A DNA stretch of 19,835 bases from Haplosporangium gracile (taxonomy: Eukaryota; Mortierellomycota; Mortierellomycetes; Mortierellales; Mortierellaceae): assembly GCA_015499985.1 (NCBI GenBank), contig JAAAUF010000619.1, positions 1 through 19,835 on the forward strand, in the 5' to 3' direction. The notes beneath the pieces are model-generated. The model was not told the origin of the DNA. It saw only the letters and a list, made by a program, of their open reading frames with translations, and made no database searches. The position numbers and the translations under genes were made by a program. Positions within the stretch are counted from its first letter, which is position 1. Every line of letters starts with the position of its first letter. Shown here in pieces: positions 1 to 12,800 of this stretch.

Positions 1-2103
1 GCCAGGTTTAGGACCGGACTGCGACTGGTGGATGGCTCTTGGAAGAGTTTGGTATGTAGCTCCCTTCACTATCGAATACCTCCCTTGGGCTTTTTACTGA
101 AGGAATAAAATTGCATATAAAAAAGACAAAAAAAAATAATAATAAAAAAGGGGTTTGCCTTTCTTTATTGTGTGTTCGTTGGTTGTAGATTTCTTTCTTT
201 GTCTCTTTCTTGCCTTTTATGAGTCCACCCAAGTTCAAAGATAGAAGCGATGAGCAGAAATAAATGTGGCCTCTATCGTCGCCTTCTCATTTTTGTTTTT
301 CTATAGTTCATTCGGTCGTTTCTTTTGGCTGACAATTTTGGAGCAAAAAAAAAGGCGCGTGTTTTTTCCTTCTCGTTTCATTTTTATTTAAATGTCTGCG
401 TGTGTTTAGAGAAAGTGTACTTGCCGCGTCTCCATCCTCTTTTTTCTGGCGTCATTTATTCTTGCTCTTCAGCGACCCTCTTGTTCTTTTCCTGAATATT
501 TTCATGGCAAAAACGAAAAAATCACTTCTAATTTGATATTTTTTAGATCCTGGGTGTCGGGTTTGTGCACACTGGACTAGGTGGGGAATGGCGACGAGGT
601 AAGTGCACTTTGTTAATAAAGTCACAATCGAGTGGTCTATGAGAGCTGCGAGATTATACCGTATATTGCCAGTATGCCTTTCCGATGAAATTATACAGCA
701 GTCATCCTGACCAGACCCAAATTTGACCACAGTACTTTCCGAGGACCTCGACATAGTTGGATCGTTCTTGACACTTGTCTAATGCCCCACGACCCTCTAG
801 CCGAATCCCGCCCATGTGTGTGATGTTGATGCTCTAACGACGACATGAACTGGTCCGTGAATCTGCCAACATTCGCGGAGATGATTGTGCCGAAGGACGT
901 GGAATAGTTGCATGAAGTGGGATGCGAGCATGATTGGCTACAGAATGCATAGATAGCTGGATAGGAAAATAAGGCGATAAGATGCTCCTGATGTCGAGTG
1001 CTGTATGCGAGTAGGTCAGTGCGGACTGAAGGGAAGGTGTCTCCATCAATATAGTCGCTGACAAGGCCGTCAACGCCGTGTGAGGGCCACCGAGAGCAGT
1101 GGGATTTCTTTCGACGTTTTGTCCGACCAGGTGTCAACGATAATCGGCTTCGGTTACTCCGCATGGATAAGACAGAGTGATTCTCATATGTGTCAACCCT
1201 TCCATCGTCAAGACGCAGAAGGTTGCCAATGCGTGACGAGGGGGTCAAAGTCTGATCTTTAATGGCGCGAACGGTCGGGGTGCGTGTGGTGATGTCCATA
1301 TAAAAAACAGAGACTTCCTGGCCATGAAGAGGGAGCCGAACCGATCTATCATTGTCCTGTCCCACTCACCATCGACATACTTGTCGTGATAGGTTTGGAA
1401 GAGGTCCTTTAGGATCATCAGATGCCGAAGGTTTAATCGAATGGTCGTCTAGTTCAAAAAAAAATTTAATCAAATCTATACTCTTTCTAGGGCAAATTTT
1501 CTGCAAGGACAACGAAAGAGCCAATATCAACGATAACGCTTACATCCAACAGATATTCCTCATTTTCTTGACACTTTGTCAGAAGCTTGGGGTGTCGGGT
1601 AGGATAATAATAAGGGTGGGCGATGGCAAGGGCGCAGAGGAAGGCATTGTCTTGTAAAAGGGTCGTAATAGAGTCGTTATGGTCCAAGACAGGCTGGATC
1701 CCGTCACTTTCCTGTCCCGAGATCATGAGCTCTGCGCAATCGATCCTCACCTTGTTCTTTGACTCCATGTTCCATCGTGTTAGGAAAGCTCGTGACGGGA
1801 AGAGATACAAAGAGAGGCAGAGAGAGATAGGGATAGGCAGATGCGAGTGGATGCCAATGCGCCAGAGTATCGTGGCACTGGGGTATTTCTCCGGAAGAGG
1901 CTGCTGCGGCGGAATAGATAATCGTTGGTTCGATGACAGAGTCTCAGGACGAAAGACTGAAAGGGAGAAAATGAGAGAAGTGCAACTTCGCGTGTAAGGG
2001 GAGAAGGAAGAGAGAGAGAAGGAGGGTCGCTGAGTGTCTGTCCAGACGGGAGTGTGGAAAAGGAGTTAGGGGTAGTAAGACGAGCAACGAATGGTCGAGA
2101 CAA
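1..2103 (-). pseudogene. Unidentified, probably degenerate minus-strand gene relics
   Basis: I do not recognise a protein here. Several minus-strand stretches look coding but do not join into one clean gene. One, about 1487-1767, begins MESKNKVRIDC and contains DHNDSITTLL and TRHPKLL. Another, about 1250-1450, reads LRHLMILKDLFQTYHDKYVD before a TGA. Others lie at about 780-1100 and 452-740, the last with DHSIVTLL and TRHPGS. Reading across them needs frame changes and crosses stops. A small intron-like segment (GTAAGC to CCTTGCAG, 43 nt) occurs near 1508-1550. A final exon-like piece at 8-100 follows a good acceptor (TTCCTTCAG) and ends in TAA at 8-10. The segments at about 560-740 and 1590-1730 resemble each other, suggesting an old duplication. 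It could instead be a fast-evolving lineage-specific gene with introns I placed wrongly. Confidence 0.3.
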
Positions 2104-2825
2104 GGGTCAAGGTGAAAGGGTGGTGGGAGAGAGGAAACCAAGGAAGAAAGAAAGCCAAGACGGAGAGGAGAACAAAAGTGACATTTGAAGTCAACAGGTC
2201 AGCAGGCCATCATTGAACAAACAGTTGAACAATCACTATGTTTCGAGAGTGAAAAAATGACAACTGTGTTTGAAGGCAAAAAAAAAGACTTTGCTTTTAT
2301 ATAAAAAAAAAGTATCTTCCAGCCTCTCATCCTTTTCTTTCCGTTTGCCTCCGTCTCTGCCGACTTCACTTTATCGTGTCCATGGCATATTCTACAACAC
2401 AAGCGCTGTGCTTATGAAACAAAGCCGTTCGCCAACCGTGATGCTCCCTCGCTTGCAAATTTTGCTATGCACCCAATTCAGGAATGACGCGTGTCGGATT
2501 ACACTCTTTTTTTTTTTTTGTTATCCCTACCTTCCTAAATTAGAGCGCGGATCTCATTTTCTTAATACCATGCGCCCTATCCTTAGTATGCTTTGAGAGA
2601 TTTCGTTTCCATTTACCTTCCTGTCGTTCTGGCTTGTTTTTGTTTTCAGGATCCTCCAAAATCATTGTAAACCTTTTCTCGCAAGGGTTACCAGAAGCAC
2701 CAGACATACTTTCAAGACATTATGCGTGTTAATTTTTTAATTACGATATTGTACATGGTAATGATAGAGAATGAGGAAGTAAGAAAGAACAAGTGCCAAT
2801 GACACGACGCAAACACGAAGGGAGT
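2104..2825. other. Intergenic space, no gene seen
   Basis: No convincing coding sequence or RNA gene is visible in this 722-bp stretch. It holds homopolymer runs (poly-A near 2278-2287 and 2302-2311, poly-T near 2504-2519) and purine-rich DNA on its left side. The right part should carry the 3' untranslated region of the leftward PIG-P gene. I found no AATAAA on the minus strand there. Confidence 0.5.
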
Positions 2826-4221
2826 CTAGAGATCCGCAGAGCCGTCCCAGTCACTGAGGTTGGTGTCATCAAAGTATGACCCATCATACTCTTCATCATA
2901 ACCCTCCTCGCCTTCCTCTTCCTCGTCCGAAATGCCCTCGATATGTTGGTAGAGACAGGCATTGACCATGCCGATTGGGATATCCATGAGATCCGGTACG
3001 TAGTCGTCCGTAAGTGATGAAGCCGAGTTCATTGCCAAAAATGGGTTTGCATGTTCATCTGTGTCGTTCAAGTAATGAAAGGTGAGGGATTGTTAGGAGG
3101 GATTGGTTAGATGATTTGACGGAATGAGAAAGACGAGTGAGGATATGGAGGTGGAGCAACTTGCCTGTGATGGTCTGGAAAGAGTCGAAGGGTTCGGTGT
3201 TATACATATTGATGGCAAAGAATGCGACGTAGAGATAGATGACCAGCACAAACAGCCAGATCGGCAATGCTAATGACCAGTATCTGATTGATAAAAAGAG
3301 GCGTGTCAAAAATGGGAACAATTGTTGAGCTTGACGAAGAGCGGTGCCAATCATAAAGTGACAGGATGACACATACTTGCTGGGATAGTAGGTAATACCC
3401 ATCGAATCCAGAATCTCCTTTGGTAGATACGCCCATCCCAAATACATTGCTAGAACAAAATGAAAGCGAGCGTTCAGAAACAGTCAGTGTGGGAGTACAA
3501 TTACCGCCAGATTACCAGTGAAAAAAAAATGCTCGAGAGCTTTAAATGTACCATAGGTGATGCCGGAGACGAGGTAGAGTACGAATCCATAGTATTCGTA
3601 GGTGGGTGTTTTTGTCAGTGTCGTAGGAAGAGAGTCGTCCACGGGTGCAGAATAGGTATCTGGCGGACTAAATTATAAACACCAAACCCGGAACGTAAAT
3701 TAATTAGACATTCGCCATTCGTTTCGATTTGGTGGCGCCGTTCCTCTTGATTGATTCAAGACCCTTTGAATTAAATTGCTTACTGGAGCTGTCCACTCAG
3801 GGCGCGAGCGTGCTGAAGTGTTGGCTTGTACAACGGCCGTGACTTTTTTGAAAGAAAACTGCTGTAAGATGCCGTCCGCTTCATCCTAGGAAGAGGTTTG
3901 TCAAAGGGAGGCCAAGATAGATGAGTCAATTGGGAACAATCACACACCGATTCTCGAAGTAATAGGGGGAGCTACTCAGGGTAACAAGAAAAAAATATAC
4001 CCGGTGTTCTCCATAGGACTGGGGAACTCAAGGTCGTCCCAAGGCATAAAGCTGGATCTGTTGGATAGGTTGGAGTGTGATTGTAGGAGGGAGGGTGCTG
4101 GTTTTGAACGTCGTTGGTGGGCAGAGAGACTTGTAATGGTGGTGGGATCGTTCAGGGATGAAGGAAGAGCAGAGCTAAAGGCTGAATGATGAGCACCTCC
4201 CGAGTTGTAGTTTGTCTGCAT
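2826..4221 (-). CDS. PIGP: PIG-P, phosphatidylinositol N-acetylglucosaminyltransferase subunit P
   Basis: This is a subunit of the ER-membrane GPI-GlcNAc transferase, which adds GlcNAc to phosphatidylinositol as the first step of GPI-anchor synthesis. Exons (minus strand): 4001-4221, 3784-3885, 3552-3667, 3377-3449, 3165-3283 and 2826-3058. They join in frame to 864 nt, 287 residues. The family signature is clear: YEYYGFVLYLV opens membrane segment 1 (about 135-154), then LGWAYLP, GITYYPSKYW, membrane segment 2 (about 174-197) and an INMYNTEPFDSFQTIT-type end. Upstream is a Ser-rich extension of about 130 residues, and the C-terminus is very acidic (residues about 240-287), so the protein is about twice as long as animal PIG-P. 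The start at 4221 (MQTNYNSG) is the nearest ATG to the conserved part, but the frame stays open to 4518, so a longer N-terminus is possible. The last intron appears to be GC-AG. It is divergent from the SELENOH-like gene. Confidence 0.9.
3059..3164 (-). other. GC-AG intron in PIG-P
   Basis: The donor on the minus strand reads ATCACAG|GCAAGT and the acceptor GACACAG|ATGAAC. Splicing restores the codon GAT and gives ITDEHANPF immediately after the conserved QTIT of the family. No GT donor nearby gives an in-frame junction. AG|GCAAGT is the usual consensus of the minor GC-AG intron class. Confidence 0.8.
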
Positions 4222-4745
4222 GGAACGTTGTAACAGTGTGAGTATTGGTCGCAATATGTCTTGCCAAGAGAGAGTGTGAGTGTATGTGCGTAAAGAAGAA
4301 GAAGAATACGTGAGGATAGGGGAGATCTGTTTGTCGCTGTTGTGTTGGAAGGTTGATGACCGCTTGAGCGATGGATGCACGAAAAAGAAAAGAAGAAAAG
4401 CGAGGAATAAGAACAATACTTGCGAACTGGCGACAGCGACAAAAAAAATAAAATGAATTGACCCTCTCTGCGTCTTCGCGTGACGTGGATTCCTCCCCAT
4501 TTGACCCTTTTTTTCCACATTTCTCTGCTCTCAAATTTTCACTTTTTTGCGATTGTTTTCTTTTTTATTTCGTTCTTCCTTTGTAGCTCCCCCCTCCCGA
4601 CCTTTTCTCCTCTCTCTTCTCTACCTTCACCTTTCCACCTTTCCACCTTTCCACCTTTCCACCTTTCCACCTCCACCTTTCCTCCCTCCCTCGTTTACTC
4701 ATTCGCCTTTATTTCTTCACCCTTCTCAAAAACTCATCACCAGCC
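4222..4745. promoter_or_regulatory. Divergent promoter region between PIG-P and the SELENOH-like gene
   Basis: This 524-bp space separates two divergently transcribed starts. The right third is very pyrimidine-rich on the plus strand, a common feature upstream of fungal start codons, and includes the 8-bp tandem repeat at 4631-4670. Long open frames on both strands here are low-complexity and I do not count them as genes, except that the PIG-P frame could extend upstream into this space. Confidence 0.5.
4631..4670 (+). repeat. Five perfect copies of an 8-bp unit (CTTTCCAC)
   Basis: CTTTCCAC is repeated five times without interruption, followed by further degenerate CCACCTTTCC sequence to about 4683. 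It lies about 75-115 bp before the ATG of the SELENOH-like gene, so it falls in its promoter or 5' untranslated region. It may be a plain microsatellite or a repeated binding site. Confidence 0.9.
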
Positions 4746-6246
4746 ATGGCAAAAACAGACACACCCACCACCCCTACCGCTGCAACGCGTCGCGGAACAA
4801 AAGCTGCCGCTGCCGCACCCAAAGCTGAAACAAAAACAACAGCAACAAAGGTCAAGGCAGCTCCAACCAAGAAACCCACCACTGCCGCTGCTCCTGCCGC
4901 CGCTAAGGCCAAGGCAACCATCACCAAGGCCAAAATCGCCGCTGAAAAATCCCCTGCTGCTACTGCCGAAAAGACCCCCGCCAAACGCGGACGAAAGCCC
5001 AAGGCTGAAACAATTGAGGACCAGGTCTCCAAGCTCGATGTCGCTACCACCAAGGAGACAGCCAAGAAGTCAACCGTCGCCGCCGCTTCTTCATCCGCCC
5101 CTGCCACTACTGCCTCTGCAAGCAAGAAGCGCAAAGCCGAAGCTGAGGAGTCTACTACTTCCCCTGCCAAGAAGCGCGGCCGTCCTCCAGGTTCTGTCAA
5201 GAATACTGCTTCTGCCGCCACGACCATCACAAAGCCAACAAAGGCCAAGACGGAAACCAAGAAAGAGGAGCCTGCCGCTGAACCCCCCAAGAAGCGTGGT
5301 CGTCCCGCTGCTACTGCCACTGCTGCCACTGCTACCGCCGCTAAACCCGAGACTAAGGAAAAGAAGCCCGCGAGCAAGACGAAGGAAGTCGCCAAACCAA
5401 GCCCCAAGACTATTGGATTGACTATCGAGCGCTGGTAAAGAAAACAAAACAAACCCAAAAAGAATGGCAACACTACATCCGAGGGGATAACAAAAATAAT
5501 AATAATAGTAGGAAAAACCACAACAAAAAAAAGAAACCAAAAGGGAGCAGGATTGTTTGCTTTAAACAGGCAGAGACTCACTCCTTCTGCATATATTTTT
5601 CTATCCGTTGATATTCTAACAGTTGCGCATATTTTTTTTCTATGTTGTTTTCTTTTCTTTTCTTTATTATCCTAGCACGACGTGCACGCAGTACAAGTCC
5701 AACATGAGACGCATCTTTAAGGTACTTTGTTTTATTTGTCTACACAATCACCCTGGATGTCGAGAGAATATTGTTCCGACAAACTAATCTTCATTAACAA
5801 CCTTCAACTGATAACTTTAGATCACCTCGGAGCAGTATCCCAACGCGACCGTTAACGAGGTCGTCGTTCCTAACTCCAAGTCCTTCGAGATCTACGTCAG
5901 CCACGATGGTTCTCAGAGTAAGTTACCTCTTCTCTTTCGAGCAACATGTCGTTCAATGCAAACTATGAATCGCTCAATCTTTTATTCTAACCTGTTGTAA
6001 TTAGACAAACTGGTTTGGAGTGGGAAGGCCCATGCTCCTCCCAAGTAAGTTGACTTGACGCGTCCCGAATTCGTAGATTCTTAGGGTTGATCGCTGATCA
6101 AAGCAAAAAAGAAACTGGCTCCATAGAAACAAAACGTACTAACAATTTTCTCCTATGGACCCTGTTCTTTCATTCATAGGCGGCTGGCATTCCCCGATTC
6201 GAGTGTTTATCTCGACTTGCTGAAGGCTGAGCTCAAGGACAAGTAG
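4746..6246 (+). CDS. SELENOH: Selenoprotein H-type protein (cysteine form) with AT-hook N-terminus
   Basis: SELENOH is a nuclear/nucleolar thioredoxin-fold protein linked to redox control and DNA binding. Exons: 4746-5434, 5676-5721, 5821-5917, 6005-6044 and 6180-6246; 939 nt in frame, 312 residues. The first exon gives a Lys/Ala/Pro/Thr-rich region with three AT-hook cores (RGRKP at 81-85, RGRPPG at 144-149, RGRP at 184-187) and a basic KKRKAEAEE stretch, comparable to the short AT-hook of animal SELENOH. Splicing creates IERCTTCTQYK, where animals have IEHCTSUR, so Cys replaces selenocysteine at residue 233. The C-terminus (SFEIYV, LVWSGKAHAPPKRLAFPD) matches the SELENOH pattern FEV..LW.G.K.GPPRKL.FP. 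The start is CCATGG after a pyrimidine-rich leader. Without splicing, the first exon alone looks like a free-standing HMGA-like gene. The N-terminal region is several times longer than in animals. An AATAAA lies at 6410-6415. Confidence 0.88.
5435..5675 (+). other. Intron that splits the first CxxC cysteine codon
   Basis: The donor is CGCTG|GTAAAG and the acceptor TTATCCTAG|CACG. The exon ends in TG and the next begins with C, so the first active-site cysteine codon (residue 230) exists only after splicing. If the intron is retained, the codon becomes TGG and the next codon is TAA, ending a 230-residue AT-hook protein with no redox domain. At 241 bp it is the longest intron of this gene. Confidence 0.88.
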
Positions 6247-6409
6247 AAGCTTTGGAGAGCTTGTATCCTTCAACTGCATTTTGCAAACCTTACTCCATTT
6301 CTTGTGGCGAAGACTTTACTATAGCGCTTCTAGTAAATACATGTACAATTTTATCGTCTTTATGATTTGTTTGCGGTAGTTGTGCTGATGGTGGTGTAAA
6401 AATAGTGAA

Positions 6410-6415
6410 AATAAA
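6410..6415 (+). terminator. Candidate polyadenylation signal for the SELENOH-like gene
   Basis: AATAAA lies 164 bp after the TAG at 6244-6246, in the convergent space shared with the 3' end of the kinesin gene. This is a canonical hexamer in a plausible position, with no direct proof of use. Confidence 0.45.
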
Positions 6416-6488
6416 GTGGTATTGTACTGCTGTTACTGCTATTTCGCTTCGGAACAAAAAAAAAGAAGAAAACCAAAGCATTTTTTTT

Positions 6489-10726
<4,238 letters not shown>

Positions 10727-11405
10727 GACAGCTGGCTGTGTTGCTGTGAAGGCGGAAGGATAGGGAGAGTAAGGAAGGACAAGGTGTGTGTGTGTGTGTG
10801 TGTTGACTGTTGAGTGAATGAATGAATGAAGAAGAGAAAAGAAACGATTAAAGAGAGCAAAGAGAGAGAGAGAATGTTAAATAACAAAAAAAGCGGACGA
10901 AGTGGAAGAGTGTAATGAGCTCAGTCTGTTGTTGTTGTATTTGCGGAATGGGAATGGGTGAGTAGGAGTGTTAACAAGTGAGGAAGTTAAAAGGAATGCA
11001 AGGAGAGAGAGAGAGAGATAAAAAAAGCCAAAAGACTGTCAGATGTGTCTGTGTATGTGCGAATGGGCTTCAGGCACAGAAAGGAACACGCTCAAGAGTA
11101 GCAGTGGAACGAACGGAGTGTTGCTGCAGTTGACGAGAGCTAAAAAAACAACAAGAGACTGCAGCTTGTTAACTGCACAAAACAAAAGAAAGGGTGCTGC
11201 ACAACCCCCCAGCCACGCCCAATGCGATGCTTTAGCCTTGCAATTAGGCAGTCGAAAAAGTGCTTCTGTGACGTGTCGCGTTTGTAGAGTCCCCCTTCTT
11301 TTTTTTCACTCTTTCACTTTTACATCGCTCCTTCCTTCCTTCCACTCCCCTTCCTTCTCTCCATTCTCACGTCTTACTCCCATCTCTCACTCACATACAC
11401 GTGCC
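10727..11405. promoter_or_regulatory. Divergent promoter between the kinesin and SPC1 genes
   Basis: This 679-bp space separates two divergent starts. It holds several simple repeats: ten GT units at 10784-10803, four TGAA units at 10815-10830, an AG run at 10861-10872 and eight GA units at 11003-11018. The last 110 bp before the SPC1 start are C/T-rich, as in other leaders of this window. I see no gene inside. Confidence 0.55.
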
Positions 11406-12138
11406 ATGTTCGAATTCCACATCGTAATGCCCTCTTCTCCTACCTCTCATGTTGCTCTCTCATGTGGCTCTCTCAAGCATCACACATTGAATTCCAAAAC
11501 TAGGAGCTGACCATAAACCTTCTTCCTCCCCTCACTTCCCATCCAAACGTAACAGGACTTTCAAGGACAGAACCTTGCCGAGCAGATCACCCAGGGCGTC
11601 ATCTCGGTCTTTGGAGTACGTCTCATTCATCTATTGCATTCCCACTTCCTTCTCTCCAGATAGTATGTTTAATAGCGCAGGCTGAGAAAGTGAAACTTAT
11701 GCCTACTTTTCTATGCTGCTATCTTCGCGTCTACTACTATTACTACTACTAGGTGATCGCCTTTTTGGCGGGATTGATCGCTCAAGATATCCGTCTGTCC
11801 ATGTACATCTTTGCTGCCGGTGTCGTCGTCGCTGCCTTTGTAAAGAAACATACCGACGCTTTTTCACGACTCTTGCACACTTTTAACCTATTGACAATGA
11901 TTGCTTTCATATCTCACAAACAAAAAATATATTTTGATCCGCCCTGCCCACAAATGATAATTAATTATTATCCTCTTCCTTTTTGTCCTTCTTTATTTAG
12001 TTGGTAATTCCTGCATGGCCATATCTGAGAAAGAACCCCATCAAATGGTTGCCCAGCAGAGAGAAATTGGCCGCCGCCGCTGCTGCATCGAAGCAGGAAT
12101 CTTTGACCTCTGATCTCAAGGACAAGAAGACCGCATAG
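11406..12138 (+). CDS. SPC1: Signal peptidase complex subunit 1 (SPC1/SPCS1)
   Basis: SPC1 is a small non-catalytic ER-membrane subunit of signal peptidase. Exons: 11406-11423, 11556-11615, 11753-11839 and 12001-12138; 303 nt in frame, 100 residues. The family pattern is clear: IDFQGQNLAEQITQGVI, then the first membrane helix (VFGVIAFLAGLIAQDI), the second (LSMYIFAAGVVVAAFLVIPA), then WPYLRKNPIKWLP at the position where the family has WP.YRRHP.KWLP. A short Ala/Lys-rich tail follows. The first exon is only 18 nt (MFEFHI). I chose it because ATG to GTAATG is the join that keeps the phase and gives HIDFQGQ, similar to other fungal members, but another 5' exon is possible. The conserved part begins at residue 7, so the identity does not depend on this choice. 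An AATAAA lies 10 nt after the stop. Confidence 0.9.
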
Positions 12139-12518
12139 ACATTCAAGAATAAATACCCTGTCATGAAATTGTCACCATCAGTCGATCGACTCTATCAGGA
12201 TTTGGACACACAACGAATATGAACTATGATTGTTGACCTGCAAGATCGGCACTCTTTTAGAGTAAACGCAAACTGTCTCAAGTGACAGTAGACGACTTGA
12301 AGAAGCAAACCGCATATACTGCCTCAACCAATTAATTGCACATTAGAGTCACAGAACGATATAAAGTCAACAATGTCGTTAAAAATGTATTATGAGAATG
12401 TGAGAGAGTGTGAGAGAAATGCATATGGTACAAGTGAGATGAGATAGATGGTTGAAAAAAAAAGTAACTGAGGCGCGGCAAAAAAAGAAGGAAGAGTAGC
12501 GAAAAAAAGAAAGGCAAT
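12139..12518. other. Convergent 3' space between SPC1 and NOP9
   Basis: No gene is seen. The stretch holds the SPC1 3' end and an A-rich segment at about 12450-12510 just beyond the second stop (12519-12521) of the frame downstream of NOP9. Confidence 0.5.
12148..12153 (+). terminator. Candidate polyadenylation signal for SPC1
   Basis: AATAAA starts 10 nt after the SPC1 stop codon (TAG at 12136-12138). If used, the 3' untranslated region would be very short. Confidence 0.45.
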
Positions 12519-12800
12519 CTAGGACATGAACTTGCGCTTCTCCTTGTCCTTCTTGGACTTCTTCTTGCCCTTGCTGTCATCGGCATCCTCGGACTTGGAC
12601 TTCTTGGACTTCTTCTTCTTCTTGGTGGCGTCAATCGCATCCAGAACAGACTCAAGATCCTTCGACACCTTCTTCTTCTTCTTTTTAGGCGCCTCCTCCG
12701 CACCACCATCAGACTCTTCGCCAGCATCGCTATCGGAGTCATCAGACTCTGCGTTAGCGGCCGATTGCTTCTTGGGGGTGGCCGTCTCTGCATGCGAACG
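12519..12800 (-). other. In-frame lysine-rich reading frame directly after the NOP9 stop codon
   Basis: The frame continues without interruption for 93 codons after the TAG of NOP9 (12801-12803), ending at TAG 12519-12521. It begins RSHAETATPKKQSAAN, has an acidic Asp/Ser stretch, then several runs of five or six lysines coded almost only by AAG (KKKKKKVSKDLESVLDAID, SKKSKSEDADDSKGKKKSKK) and ends KRKFMS. This composition is typical of nucleolar-protein tails, and the strong AAG preference is like that of the upstream exon. It may be a readthrough extension, a tail separated by a recent nonsense mutation, or a region reached by alternative splicing. Confidence 0.6.

Noticed and set aside
4746..5438. 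Free-standing HMGA-like AT-hook gene ending at 5438
   Set aside because: The TAA lies directly in a GTAAAG donor. Splicing to 5676 gives the SELENOH CxxC and a domain matching the rest of that family, so I take it as the first exon. The short form is kept only as a possible retention product.
4709..5581. Long hydrophobic minus-strand frame (290 residues)
   Set aside because: It is the antisense shadow of the Ala/Lys/Pro-rich first exon of the SELENOH-like gene. GCC/GCT and AAG codons read backwards give Gly, Val, Leu and Phe runs.
5676..6246. A possible selenocysteine codon and SECIS element in the SELENOH-like gene
   Set aside because: The second CxxC position is TGC, not TGA, and no in-frame TGA occurs in the joined exons, so Sec insertion is not needed.
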